Origin: Anaerolineae bacterium
Lineage (GTDB): Bacteria; Chloroflexota; Anaerolineae; Aggregatilineales; Phototrophicaceae
Reading direction: 5' to 3'
Length of the DNA: 64,000 nt
NCBI GenBank assembly: GCA_022822545.1
Contig: JAJEBE010000056.1
Location: 1 to 64,000, forward strand
Part shown: in pieces, positions 17,129 to 25,445 of the stretch
Numbering within the stretch: the first letter of the stretch is position 1
Layout of the letters: each line of letters begins with the position of its first letter
Notes under the pieces: model-generated
The model's database searches: none
Told to the model about the DNA's origin: nothing
What the model saw: the letters and a program-made list of their open reading frames with translations, nothing else
Made by a program: the position numbers and the translations under genes

Positions 17129-17998
17129 ATGGAGATTGAAGCAGGGCATATCAAGCGGGCGTTGGAGCGGATCAACCCCGGCTGGAACTTGCGGAGCCTG
17201 CGGCGTTTAAGCCGGCGGGCGCGTCTGTTGCAGGTAGATAATGCGGGAGAGGCGGAGCAGTTGATATTGCTGACGCACGGCGATGCTGACCGCGCGTTCA
17301 ACCCGGATATCGCGCGTGATGAGTATCGGCTCCTGGAGATTTTGTACGCCGACGGTTTGCCGGTGGCGCGGCCGCTGGCGTTGGCGGAGGAGCGGGAGCC
17401 TCCGTTTTTGATCACGTCTTTCGTCAGTGGCGCGCCGCGTTTCGCCTCTGAGGATAGCGCGAGTTTCTGCCGGCGGCTGGCGGAGACGCTGCGGGCTATT
17501 CATGCGGTGGACATGACAGAGCATGATCTGTCTTTCTTGCCGCGGCTGTCGGATGTTGTGGCGGCAGATCTGGCTGGGCGGCGGGCGGAAGAGCGGATTC
17601 GCGCCGCCTTGGGCGCTGCCCTTGGCGGAATCGGCTGGAATGAGAGCGCTTTGCTGCATGGCGATTTTTGGCCGGGCAATCTGCTATGGGAAGGCGATGG
17701 ACTGAACGGCATTGTCGATTGGGAGGATGCCATGCTGGGCGATCCGCTGGCGGACCTGGGCAAGAGCCGGCTGGAGATGCTTTGGGCGCTGGGGGCGGAG
17801 GCGATGGAGATATACAGCGCGCATTATCTGGGGCTGAACGGCTCGTTGGATGCGGGGGCGCTGCCGGTTTGGGATTTGTGGGGGGCGGCGCGCCTGGCGC
17901 ATTTCGCGAGCTTCGCCGCTGACGCGGAGGGCGCTGGACGCATGAAAGCGCAATACGATTGGTTCGTCGGCGCAGCCCTAGATGCTTTGCAGAAATGA
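17129..17998 (+). CDS. APH-fold phosphotransferase family protein
   Basis: A 289-residue aminoglycoside-phosphotransferase/choline-kinase fold protein. The catalytic loop 'LLHGDFWPGNLLWE' (about residues 174-187) and the metal-binding 'GIVDWEDAMLGDPLADLGK' are intact. Members phosphorylate diverse small hydroxylated molecules, so resistance should not be assumed. Its last 21 bases overlap the convergent menH gene. Confidence 0.8.
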   Translation: MEIEAGHIKRALERINPGWNLRSLRRLSRRARLLQVDNAGEAEQLILLTHGDADRAFNPDIARDEYRLLEILYADGLPVARPLALAEEREPPFLITSFVSGAPRFASEDSASFCRRLAETLRAIHAVDMTEHDLSFLPRLSDVVAADLAGRRAEERIRAALGAALGGIGWNESALLHGDFWPGNLLWEGDGLNGIVDWEDAMLGDPLADLGKSRLEMLWALGAEAMEIYSAHYLGLNGSLDAGALPVWDLWGAARLAHFASFAADAEGAGRMKAQYDWFVGAALDALQK

Positions 17999-18793
17999 GC
18001 GCAGGGCTCGCGTGAAGGCGGCCGGATTCTCGAGGTGGCTGTTGTGCCCGGCGGCGGGCAGGATCGCCAGGCTGGCGTTTGGCATCTTCTGCGCCATGGC
18101 TCCGTTGATGCGGCGGAACTTGGCATCCAAGTCGCCGGCGACCAGGAGAGTCGGGGCGGTCAGAGTAGGCAGGTCCCGCCAGAGGCTGGGCTGCGCGCCG
18201 GCGCCCAGGCCGCGCAGGCTGTTCGCCAAGCCGCGGGGATCGTTGCGGAGGCGCTGACGGCGCTGCCCGGCCAGGATCCCCGCCGGCAGATTGGCCTGCG
18301 ATGCCCAAAGGGGCAGGCGTTCCCAGTACTCGACGAACCATTCTATGCCCCGCGTTTCGATTTTGTTCGCGAGGGCTTCGTCGCGAAGGCGGCGCTGCTC
18401 GCGTTCAGCCGCGTCTGCCAGGCCGGGCGATGCGCTCTCGAGGACAAGCGAGCTAAAGCGCGCCGGATAATGCAGCGTGAGATACAATGCCAGCCGCCCG
18501 CCCATAGAATAGCCGAGCAGGTGCGCCCGTTCGATTTTCAGTTGATCCAGCAAGTCGATGATATCGGCGGCGATGGCGGACATGCGATAGCTTTCGGCGG
18601 CGGCCGGTTTGTCGCTTTCGCCGTGACCGAGAATGTCGAGGCGGCAGACGCGGAAGTCTTGCGGCATGGCGGGGGCGAGATCGCGCCAGGTGGCGCTGTC
18701 GCCGCTGAAGCCATGCAGCAGGAGCAGAGGCGGGCCTGCGCCGGCGATTTCGATGCCGTAGCGATGCCCGCTTTGCCTGGCGCTAAGGCGCAT
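17978..18793 (-). CDS. menH: MenH-type alpha/beta hydrolase (SHCHC synthase)
   Basis: A 271-residue alpha/beta hydrolase: oxyanion region 'LLLHGFSGDSATW', nucleophile elbow 'LLGYSMGGRLALYL' and catalytic His in 'AAGHNSHLENP'. The stretch 'LVLESASPGL' followed by 'RGIEWFVEYWERLPLW' is characteristic of MenH, which eliminates pyruvate from SEPHCHC to give SHCHC in menaquinone synthesis. ATG 18793 overlaps the menE stop by 11 bp; a TTG at 18808 is less likely. The 3' end overlaps the convergent kinase gene by 21 bp. Confidence 0.85.
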   Translation of the reverse strand: MRLSARQSGHRYGIEIAGAGPPLLLLHGFSGDSATWRDLAPAMPQDFRVCRLDILGHGESDKPAAAESYRMSAIAADIIDLLDQLKIERAHLLGYSMGGRLALYLTLHYPARFSSLVLESASPGLADAAEREQRRLRDEALANKIETRGIEWFVEYWERLPLWASQANLPAGILAGQRRQRLRNDPRGLANSLRGLGAGAQPSLWRDLPTLTAPTLLVAGDLDAKFRRINGAMAQKMPNASLAILPAAGHNSHLENPAAFTRALRSFLQSI

Positions 18794-20249
18794 CGGTGAG
18801 TGCCTCAAGCGCTTGGCGGCGCTGCACCTTGCCCGAAGTTGTGCGCGGCAGGGCTGTTACAAAGGCGATGCGGCGGGGGATTTTGTAGCCCGCCAGATGC
18901 TCGCGGGCGAAGGCGATGATGTCTTCGCTTGTTGCCGATTGCCTTGCCCGCGTTTCGATGACGGCGGCCACACGCTGGCCCCAGGCGGCATCGGCCAAGC
19001 CCAGCACGACCGCATCAGCAACGGCGGGATGCCGGCGCAGGACGTCTTCCACTTCGGCCGGATAGATATTTTCGCCGCCGCTGACGATAAGGTCGTCGCG
19101 GCGTTGCAAGACGAAGAGGTCGCCGTCGTCATCCAGGTAGCCGATATCGCCGGTGCGCAGCCAGCCAGCGCGCAGGGCTTCCCCGGTGGCGGCGGGATCG
19201 TTGTAATAGCCGCGCATGACGCTGCCGCCGGAGACGAGTATTTCGCCCGGGACATTCGGCGGGGCGTCTTCGCCTCGTTCGTCGATGATGCGCGCTTGAG
19301 TGGATTTCAGCGGCTTGCCGACAGTGCCCGGTTTGCGGTAGACGAGATCGGGCAGGGCGGTGGCGACTTGTGAGGCGGCTTCGGTGAGACCGTAGGTGGC
19401 GGCGATAGGCAGATTGTCGGCGGCGCAGCGGGCGAGCAGATCGGCGGAGGGCGCTGCGCCACCGAGCAGGATCAGCCGCAGGCGGGGATTCCAGGGCCGG
19501 GTCTTGGCGTCCAGCAGGCGCTGCAGCATGGTCGGCACGAGGGAGACTATGGTGATGGGATTATCGCTGAGGAGGTGGTTGGTCTCCTGAACATCAAAGG
19601 GCGCGGTGGGGCCAAATTTGACGGCGGTGCCATAGATAAGGGAGCGCAGGATGATGCTCAAGCCACCGATATGATAAAGCGGCATGACGCAGAGCCAGCG
19701 GTCCTCCGACAAATGACCCAGCCGCGCCGCTGATGCCCGCGCGCTGTGATAGATGTTGCCATAAGTCAGGACGGCCGCTTTGGGTCGGCCGCTGGTGCCC
19801 GAGGTGTGAATGATGGCGAAATCATCATCGAAGCGCAGCGCGCCCCAGTCCTCATAGTGCAAACTTTGATCGCGCAGGTTCATCGTCGGCAATTCGAAAA
19901 CCGGCGCGTTCATGCCGCTTGTCAGCGCCAGCATCTCGCTTTCGCAGATGATGAGGCGGCAGCCCGCGTTGCTGACCTGCCAGGCGAGCTCGCGCGCGGT
20001 GAGACGGGTATTCAGCGGCACACTGACAACGCGCATCCGCATCAGCGCCAGCAGGGTCAGGGCGAATGGGAGGGGCCGCGGCATCAGGATGGCGACGCGG
20101 TCGCCGGGCTGGAGGGCGGCGCGGTTCAGGATATTGGCGCAGGTTCTTGATATGCAGCGATTGACATCGGCGAAGGTCCAGCCGCCTTGTTCCAAGGCGA
20201 AGAAGAGATTGTTGGGTTCGGGATTGAGCGGGCGTTTCAGGTCGTTCAT
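18783..20249 (-). CDS. menE: o-Succinylbenzoate-CoA ligase MenE
   Basis: A 488-residue adenylate-forming ligase: A3 'IIHTSGTSGRPKAAVLTYG', A5 'TYGLTEAASQVAT', A7/A8 'RTGDIGYLDDDGDLFVLQR' and A10 'PRTTSGKVQRRQ' with the catalytic Lys. The sequence and its place between menB and menH support MenE, which activates o-succinylbenzoate for MenB. ATG 20249 is used; the frame reads 20 codons further upstream through a palindrome repeat. It is coupled to menH by overlap. Confidence 0.9.
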   Translation of the reverse strand: MNDLKRPLNPEPNNLFFALEQGGWTFADVNRCISRTCANILNRAALQPGDRVAILMPRPLPFALTLLALMRMRVVSVPLNTRLTARELAWQVSNAGCRLIICESEMLALTSGMNAPVFELPTMNLRDQSLHYEDWGALRFDDDFAIIHTSGTSGRPKAAVLTYGNIYHSARASAARLGHLSEDRWLCVMPLYHIGGLSIILRSLIYGTAVKFGPTAPFDVQETNHLLSDNPITIVSLVPTMLQRLLDAKTRPWNPRLRLILLGGAAPSADLLARCAADNLPIAATYGLTEAASQVATALPDLVYRKPGTVGKPLKSTQARIIDERGEDAPPNVPGEILVSGGSVMRGYYNDPAATGEALRAGWLRTGDIGYLDDDGDLFVLQRRDDLIVSGGENIYPAEVEDVLRRHPAVADAVVLGLADAAWGQRVAAVIETRARQSATSEDIIAFAREHLAGYKIPRRIAFVTALPRTTSGKVQRRQALEALTDAP

Positions 20250-20259
20250 TGTTATTTGC

Positions 20260-20285
20260 GGGCGACCAGGTTGGTCGCCCCTACA
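20260..20285 (+). repeat. GGGCGACC palindrome between menB and menE
   Basis: Arms GGGCGACC/GGTCGCCC, tail CTACA on the plus strand, opposite to the direction of the men genes. Confidence 0.85.
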
Positions 20286-20318
20286 CCTTCGCTGGCATTC
20301 ATGTGTCACGGGCGGCGT

Positions 20319-21206
20319 TTAGGCGCGGCGGGGGAACTTGCTGAAATCGGGTTGGCGGCCTTCGAGGAAGGCGTTTTTGCCCTCGCTGCCTTCGTCGGTC
20401 ATGTAGAAGAGCATGGTGGCGTCGCCGGCCAGGACTTGGACGCCGGTCTGTCCGTCGAGCTCGGCGTTGAGGCCGGCTTTGATGAAGCGCAGGGCGATCG
20501 GGCTTTTGCTCAGGATCTCGCGGGACCATTGCAGGGCCTCGCGTTCGAGCTCGGCGAGGGGCACGACGGTGTTGACCATGCCCATGGCTTCGGCTTGCTG
20601 GGCGCTGTATTGGCGGCAGAGGAACCAGATTTCCCGCGCCTTCTTCTGGCCGATATGGGCGGCGAGGAAGGAGGAGCCGAAGCCGGCGTCGAAGCTGCCG
20701 ACGATAGGACCGGTCTGGCCGTAGATGGCGTTGTCGCTGGAGATGGTGAGGTCGCAGCAGACGTGCAGGACGTGGCCGCCGCCGATGGCGTAACCGGGGA
20801 CGACGGCGATGACAGGCTTGGGGATATTGCGGATATAGCGCTGGAGTTGCAGGACGTTGAGGCGGGGGAGTCCATCATCGCCGACATAGCCGGAATGGCC
20901 GCGCACTTTCTGATCGCCGCCGGCGCAGAAGGACCAGATGCCGTCTTTGGTGCTGGGACCGTTGGCGGTGATCCAGAGTACGCCGATCTCGCCGTCATGC
21001 CAGGCGTGGAGGACGGCTTCGGTCATTTCGTCGATGGTTTTGGGGCGGAAGGCGTTGCGGATATTGGGCCGGTCGAAGGCGATGCGGGCGATGCCCTCGG
21101 CTTTGTGGTAGGTGATGTCGGCGTAGGCTTTGACCTCTTGCCAATCGGCGAGGCGCATGAGGTCTTGGGTTTTGATCTCCGCTTGCTGTTCGGCTGTGGT
21201 GGTCAT
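20319..21206 (-). CDS. menB: 1,4-Dihydroxy-2-naphthoyl-CoA synthase MenB
   Basis: A 295-residue crotonase-fold enzyme that cyclises o-succinylbenzoyl-CoA. Oxyanion-hole segments are '[12 protein letters not shown]' and '[19 protein letters not shown]'. The active-site stretch '[18 protein letters not shown]' has Gly after QT, the position that in bicarbonate-dependent (type I) MenB enzymes is Gly rather than Asp, so a type I enzyme is predicted. AGGAGA lies 7 nt before ATG 21206; the frame upstream only reads through repeats. Confidence 0.93.
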   Translation of the reverse strand: MTTTAEQQAEIKTQDLMRLADWQEVKAYADITYHKAEGIARIAFDRPNIRNAFRPKTIDEMTEAVLHAWHDGEIGVLWITANGPSTKDGIWSFCAGGDQKVRGHSGYVGDDGLPRLNVLQLQRYIRNIPKPVIAVVPGYAIGGGHVLHVCCDLTISSDNAIYGQTGPIVGSFDAGFGSSFLAAHIGQKKAREIWFLCRQYSAQQAEAMGMVNTVVPLAELEREALQWSREILSKSPIALRFIKAGLNAELDGQTGVQVLAGDATMLFYMTDEGSEGKNAFLEGRQPDFSKFPRRA

Positions 21207-21331
21207 GGAATGTCTCCTGTTGTTGTGTGTTTTTTTGATCACAAAGGCACAAAGACATTGTCTATCGGTCTCTGTGCCCTCGGTAGTTCCAGGAAAGTAA
21301 TTTAGTAAAGAACAGTTTAGGCACAAGTTTT

Positions 21332-21357
21332 GGGCGACTCACAGAGTCGCCCCTACA
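21332..21357 (+). repeat. GGGCGACT palindrome, extended form
   Basis: Arms GGGCGACTC/GAGTCGCCC with CCTACA tail, followed by AAGGCTTGTCCGGTAGTG, the same extension as the copy at 8912. Confidence 0.85.
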
Positions 21358-21444
21358 AGGCTTGTCCGGTAGTGGGTTTTGCTATCGCTTTTTTCTACCC
21401 CATCCCCCCAGCCTCTCTCGCCATCTGTATGGCGAGTTACCATC

Positions 21445-21513
21445 GGGCGACCTGATAGGTCGCCCCTACAATTGGATGCGCTGATCACGGGCGACCCAAG
21501 GGGCGCCCCTACA
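21445..21513 (+). repeat. Two direct palindromes 18 bp apart
   Basis: Palindromes at 21445-21470 and 21489-21513, both with plus-strand CTACAAT tails, in tandem just before the menD stop codon. Confidence 0.85.
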
Positions 21514-21546
21514 ATGTTTTTTGTCTCCTTATACTTCATCATACTT

Positions 21547-23277
21547 TCACATTACTTTCTTGAGTTGTTCCTGTACCTTCGCCATGATGTCGGCGCGGCG
21601 CTGAAGGTCGGCGATGGCGTCGGTGCGGACTTCAATGAGCGTCGACTGCTTTCCGCGAACCGAGCGGCGAAAAGCGGCGCGGAAGGATGCGCGGTCATCG
21701 GCGCGGATGTATTCAAGGCCGTAGAGCGCGGCCGCATGGGCGAAATCCAGTCCGTGCGGCGTGATGAAATAATCGTGGAAATGCGGCTCGAAGTCACGTA
21801 TTGGCAAGCGCTGGAAGATGCCGCCGCCGTTGTTGTTGAGCAGGACGATTGTAACCGGTATATGGCAGCGCCGGGCAGCGAGCAAGCCGTTGAGGTCATG
21901 GTAGAGCGTGATATCGCCGAGGACAGCGACGAGCGGTTTGCCGCGCCGGGCCGCGCCGATGCCGAGGGCAGTCGAGACATTGCCGTCGATGCCGGAGGCG
22001 CCGCGATTGGCCCAGGCGAAAAAGGGCTTGTTTGTCGAGCCGCCGAATTGATCGAGGTGGCGGACGGGCAGGCTGTTGCCGCCGAAAAGGGCGGCATCAG
22101 GCGGGAGGAGATCGACCACATCATAGAGGGCAGCGCCGTCGAAGTAGTCGCCCTTCGCAATCTCGTCAGCGATGACTTTGCCGGCGATTTGGTCGCAACG
22201 GACTATGTGGCTGCGCCAGTCAGACGATGGCGCGGGTGGGAAGTCGTGCCAGTCGTGATATGAGACTGCGGCCGGATCAATGGTCAGGTGATGGGTGAGG
22301 CTGTGGGTATCGTCAGCCCATTCGCCGGCGCGACTGCAATAGATGTGATAAGCCAGATTCGCGTTAGCTAGAAAGTCAGCCATGGGTTTGCTGAGGGGCG
22401 GCGCGCCAAAGCGGATAAGGACCTCGACCTGAGAGAGATCGGCCTCTGGCGCGGACATGAAACTCTCGTAAGCGCTGATAGTCACTCCGGAGCGCAGGTT
22501 TGATGTGAATTCAGCGAAAATTGGATAGCCGACTGAAAGCGCTAGGCCCTGCGCCCAAGGCAGCAGGGATTGTAGTTCGGCATTGCCCCGGCAGGCGCCG
22601 TGCCCGCAGTAGATGAGGCCGCGGCGTTTCAGCAGGTCGTCGGTCAGAAGCGCCGCCAGGTCAGCCGAGCCATTCGCTCGCGGCGCGCTGAATTGGATGG
22701 GCGGGCTGTGGTCGATTTCCATGTTGTCATCGACGGCCGGTTCGAAGGGTTTGCGAAAGGGGAAGTTGATATGGACGACGCCAGCCGCGCGTTTCGCTGT
22801 GTTGAGGGCGCGGAAGGCGAGTGCGCGCAGGTGGCGCAGGACAATCGGCGGGGGATCGGGTTCGGGCAAGGGGGCATCGGCGAAGAAGTCGATGTAGTCG
22901 CCGTAGAGCTTGATCTGGTCGATGGTCTGGTTGGCACCGCTGCCGCGCAATTCGTGGGGGCGGTCGGCGGTGAGGACGAGCAGGGGAATGCGCGATTGAT
23001 GCGCTTCGATGAGGGCGGGGAAGAAATTGGCGGCCGCCGAGCCGGAGGTGCAGATTAGCGCGGCTGGCTCGCCGCTGCCGATGGCCAGGCCGAGGGCGAA
23101 GAAGGCGGCGCTGCGCTCGTCGAGATGGGAGCTGATCTCGATGCGGTCGCGATGGCGGGCGAGGGCCAGGACCAGGGGGGTATGGCGGGAGCCGGGGGAA
23201 AGGCAAAAGCGCGTCAGGCCGGCGGCGACCAGGGCGTCAATGAAGGTATTGGCGTAGATGGTGTTGGGGTTGGGCAT
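21547..23277 (-). CDS. menD: SEPHCHC synthase MenD
   Basis: A 576-residue ThDP enzyme that joins isochorismate and 2-oxoglutarate. N-terminal ThDP-activation region: 'SSHLDERSAAFFALGLAIG' and 'CTSGSAAANFFPALIEAHQ'. Typical MenD motif: 'TADRPHELRGSGANQTIDQ'. C-terminal ThDP/Mg region: 'VLGDITLYHDLNGLL' and 'NNNGGGIFQRLPI'. ATG 23277 is chosen; the upstream frame reads into a CACAAAGG array. It is separated from menF by 452 bp of repeats and a gene fossil. Confidence 0.94.
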   Translation of the reverse strand: MPNPNTIYANTFIDALVAAGLTRFCLSPGSRHTPLVLALARHRDRIEISSHLDERSAAFFALGLAIGSGEPAALICTSGSAAANFFPALIEAHQSRIPLLVLTADRPHELRGSGANQTIDQIKLYGDYIDFFADAPLPEPDPPPIVLRHLRALAFRALNTAKRAAGVVHINFPFRKPFEPAVDDNMEIDHSPPIQFSAPRANGSADLAALLTDDLLKRRGLIYCGHGACRGNAELQSLLPWAQGLALSVGYPIFAEFTSNLRSGVTISAYESFMSAPEADLSQVEVLIRFGAPPLSKPMADFLANANLAYHIYCSRAGEWADDTHSLTHHLTIDPAAVSYHDWHDFPPAPSSDWRSHIVRCDQIAGKVIADEIAKGDYFDGAALYDVVDLLPPDAALFGGNSLPVRHLDQFGGSTNKPFFAWANRGASGIDGNVSTALGIGAARRGKPLVAVLGDITLYHDLNGLLAARRCHIPVTIVLLNNNGGGIFQRLPIRDFEPHFHDYFITPHGLDFAHAAALYGLEYIRADDRASFRAAFRRSVRGKQSTLIEVRTDAIADLQRRADIMAKVQEQLKKVM

Positions 23278-23297
23278 ACGATTTGCTTTTTCTTTTT

Positions 23298-23352
23298 CAC
23301 CACAAAGACACAAAGGACACAAAGGTCACAAAGGTCACAAAGGTCACAAAGA
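23298..23352. repeat. CACAAAG tandem array with exact 9-mers
   Basis: Starts CACCACAAAG and continues with ACACAAAGG units, then four near-exact GTCACAAAG 9-mers. It flanks the GxxExxY remnant on one side; a related inverted-repeat element flanks it on the other. Confidence 0.8.
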
Positions 23353-23357
23353 AAGGA

Positions 23358-23560
23358 TCATAGAAGCACTCTTTTGACGCCTTTGGGTAGGGTCACTTCG
23401 TTGAAATTAAGCAGTAAAGCGCGCTTAGACTCGTCAGCTTTAGTACGTGAGCGACTGCGCAGTGTGAACATCTTCCAGCGTCTCCACTGATTTGACTTTC
23501 ACAATAACCCGATCTTCTGCGATTAGGCCGGCGATGTAGTAGCCGACGTTCTGCTTTTCT
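23358..23560 (-). pseudogene. Decayed GxxExxY-family gene, C-terminal half
   Basis: In different minus-strand frames the sequence reads 'EDRVIVKVKSVETLEDVHTA', then 'YLKLT'-like codons, then 'LLNFNEVTLPKGVKRVLL' and a stop at 23360-23358. These match, in order, the end of GxxExxY proteins (VIVELK, HxAQLLTYLKLT, LLINFN, GIKR). At least one frameshift and an early stop interrupt it, and the N-terminal half is missing. The 5' break lies at a CACAGAGG element and the 3' end borders a CACAAAG array. Confidence 0.7.
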
Positions 23561-23561
23561 T

Positions 23562-23724
23562 TTTCTACCACAGAGGCACAGAAGTAACACCAAGTTAGTC
23601 ATGCGAAAAGTGAAATGTAGTGGATGTTGCCGGCGGGCGACTCACCGAGTCGCCCCTACAATGATTTCGATTTTTTGCCTTTCTCATTACTTTGTTGGTT
23701 CTACTTTTGCGTCTTTGTGGTGAG
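23562..23724. mobile_element. MITE-like element with CACCACAGAG inverted ends and central palindrome
   Basis: The left arm begins CTACCACAGAGGCACAGAAG and continues through CCAAGTTAGTCATG. The right arm read on the minus strand begins CTCACCACAAAGACGCAAAA and continues through CCAACAAAGTAATG. Between them sits the palindrome at 23635-23660. The whole 163 bp could fold back on itself. It lies 5 bp downstream of the menF stop codon. No transposase is inside. Confidence 0.6.
23635..23660 (+). repeat. GGGCGACT palindrome at the centre of a MITE-like element
   Basis: Arms GGGCGACTC/GAGTCGCCC, plus-oriented CCTACA tail. Confidence 0.85.
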
Positions 23725-23729
23725 ATTGT

Positions 23730-25106
23730 TCAGGTTCTGCTTCTGTGGGCGTCGAGCATGGGGCGGAATTTGAGGGCGGATTCTTGCCATTCGCTTTCGG
23801 GTTGGCTTTCGTCGACGATGCCGGCGCCGGCGTAGATCCAGGCGCGGTTTTCCTGGGCGACGGCGGAACGGATGGCGACGGCGAATTCGCCATTGAGGCG
23901 GGCGTCGATCAAGCCGATCGGCGCGCCATACCAGCCGCGCGGGATCGGCTCCAGCTCGCGGATGAGTTGCAGGGCGTCGGGGCGCGGGTCGCCGCCCAGA
24001 GCCGGCGTCGGGTGCAGAGCCTCGACCAAGGGCAGGATGCCGATGTCGTTTTTCAGGTTGCCGTGAATGCCGGTATGCAGATGTTGGATATTGCTGAGCT
24101 TGAGCAGTTGCAGGGGCGAAGTATCCAGGGCGGCGGCGAAGGGGGCCAGGCGCGCGCGCATCTTCTCGGCGACGATCCGGTGTTCATGGCGGTCTTTGGC
24201 GCTGGCCATGAGCGCTGCGCTCAAGGCTTGATCTTCTTCCGCGCTCGCGCCGCGTCCGATGCTGCCGGCCAGGGCCATGGTCTTTAGCTGTGTGCCTTGG
24301 GCCGCCGCCAGCAATTCGGGCGAGGCGCCATAAAAGGCGTGATACGGGCGGGGTTCAAAGAGGAAGCGATAACAGTCGGCATAGTGCTTAGCCAGATAGC
24401 GCAGGATGGGCCGGGGACGGATCCGCCCGGCGAAGCGCAATTCAGCCGCGCGGGCCAGGACAACTTTGTTCAGGCGGCCGGCGCGGATACGCTCGGCGGC
24501 GGACTCAATCATGCGCGCCCAGGCGTCGTAGTTCATGGGATAATGGATGCTCTGGAACGGGCTCTGCTTCGCGGCGGGTCTGGCGCGCTCGGCGGCTCGG
24601 AGTTGGGCGAGCTTCTCCGCCAGCGCGGATCGTATATCGGGCAGGAGGGCTTTCGGTTTTTCTTCTGGCGGGATCTGCGTATTGATCGTCAGCCAGGTTT
24701 GGCCGCCGCTGCTGGCAAGCTGATAATGGGGCAGGACAAAGATGGCGGGGGCGTAAATGGACCAGGTGTTATCGGGCGTGAAATCGTCGCGGAAGGCGAA
24801 ACCGCCGAATAGACGAGGTTGGGTCAGCCGATTGTCCGCGCTTGCCAGATGGGCGCCGGCGAAGAGTTCGCGCGCGTATTTGGCGATTTGCCGGTAGCGT
24901 CCCGCGCCCCAGGCGATCAACTCGACGGCTGTGCCGGAACCGGCGAAGGCGACCGCGCTGTCAGGACCTTCCCAGCAGAAGCGCGCTTGACCATCAGCGG
25001 CCGCCAGGAAACCGTCGAGGGTCAAGCCGCTGGCGGGGATGCTGCAGCTGAGCAGCGTACCATAGCGTTGGTTGAGGGGGGCGTCGCGGGAGGTGGCGGA
25101 ATTCAT
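23730..25106 (-). CDS. menF: Isochorismate synthase MenF
   Basis: A 458-residue chorismate-binding enzyme, first step of menaquinone synthesis. The conserved C-terminal block contains 'NLKNDIGILPLVEALHPTP', 'GGDPRPDALQLIRELE' and 'RGWYGAPIGLI', and 'KTMALAGSIGRG' is present upstream. The start at 25106 has AAGAG about 8 nt upstream; upstream codons read a repeat. It is the first men gene in transcription order (menF, menD, menB, menE, menH). menC, menA and the methyltransferase are not in the window. A fossil copy of its last codons lies at 25357-25402. Confidence 0.9.
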   Translation of the reverse strand: MNSATSRDAPLNQRYGTLLSCSIPASGLTLDGFLAAADGQARFCWEGPDSAVAFAGSGTAVELIAWGAGRYRQIAKYARELFAGAHLASADNRLTQPRLFGGFAFRDDFTPDNTWSIYAPAIFVLPHYQLASSGGQTWLTINTQIPPEEKPKALLPDIRSALAEKLAQLRAAERARPAAKQSPFQSIHYPMNYDAWARMIESAAERIRAGRLNKVVLARAAELRFAGRIRPRPILRYLAKHYADCYRFLFEPRPYHAFYGASPELLAAAQGTQLKTMALAGSIGRGASAEEDQALSAALMASAKDRHEHRIVAEKMRARLAPFAAALDTSPLQLLKLSNIQHLHTGIHGNLKNDIGILPLVEALHPTPALGGDPRPDALQLIRELEPIPRGWYGAPIGLIDARLNGEFAVAIRSAVAQENRAWIYAGAGIVDESQPESEWQESALKFRPMLDAHRSRT

Positions 25107-25124
25107 GGGTTGCTCTTTTTTCTT

Positions 25125-25352
25125 TTTCACCACAGAGGCACAAGTAGTTCCAACTTAGTCATGGTCATGCGAAAATTAACGCTACTGATCTACCCATCGG
25201 TCCCCCATTGATATGTTGAGGACAGGACAGTTTCTCAGCGAGCAGAATATTGTCGTGTATCTTTTCGGGCGACCCACCGGGTCGCCCCTACAATTATCCT
25301 TTTTATTTTGGCATGACTTTCCTGGAATCACTTCTGCGCCTCTGTGGTGAAA
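25125..25352. mobile_element. MITE-like element with CACCACAGAGG inverted ends and off-centre palindrome
   Basis: The left end reads TTTCACCACAGAGGCACA then AGTAGTTCCAACTTAGTCATG. The right end on the minus strand reads TTTCACCACAGAGGCGCA then GAAGTGATTCCAGGAAAGTC. These ~40-bp inverted arms enclose about 145 bp with the palindrome at 25267-25292. It sits directly upstream of the menF start codon, so it may carry or interrupt the menF promoter. Confidence 0.65.
25267..25292 (+). repeat. GGGCGACC palindrome inside a MITE-like element
   Basis: Arms GGGCGACCC/GGGTCGCCC, plus-oriented CCTACA tail followed by ATTATCC. Confidence 0.85.
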
Positions 25353-25356
25353 TTAT

Positions 25357-25402
25357 TCAGGTTCGACATTCGTGCGTGTTGAGCATGGGCGGAACTTGAG
25401 GC
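25357..25402 (-). pseudogene. Fossil duplicate of the menF 3' end
   Basis: Minus-strand bases read CCTCAAGTTCCGCCC, then ATGCTCAACACGCACGAATG and so on to a TGA. This parallels the menF end (CCCTCAAATTCCGCCCCATG..., residues LKFRPMLDAHRSRT), with one base deleted. The bases after the stop also match those after menF (TGAAxAATxTCACCACA). The match stops about 45 bp upstream of the stop codon. It appears to be the residue of a duplicated menF tail plus its neighbouring repeat element. Confidence 0.6.
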
Positions 25403-25445
25403 AGGCTTTGATATTTTGTGTGAGCGGGGCAGCCATTATCGCTGG

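Larger units (their letters stand above)
21207..21546. other. 340-bp repeat-filled gap between menD and menB
   Basis: It holds a CACAAAGG-type fragment near 21238 and an AGTTCCAGGAAAGTAATTT arm (about 21282-21300). Three plus-oriented palindromes follow at 21332-21357, 21445-21470 and 21489-21513, and a small hairpin with CTCGCCA/TGGCGAG arms lies near 21417. No coding potential is seen. Confidence 0.65.

Noticed and set aside
17129..17998. Aminoglycoside resistance gene
   Set aside because: The APH fold is clear but shared by many metabolic kinases, and nothing in the sequence or context points to antibiotic modification.
23298..23352. Possible CRISPR array in the CACAAAG repeats
   Set aside because: The units are 9-10 bp with no spacers and no cas genes nearby, so this is a short tandem repeat.
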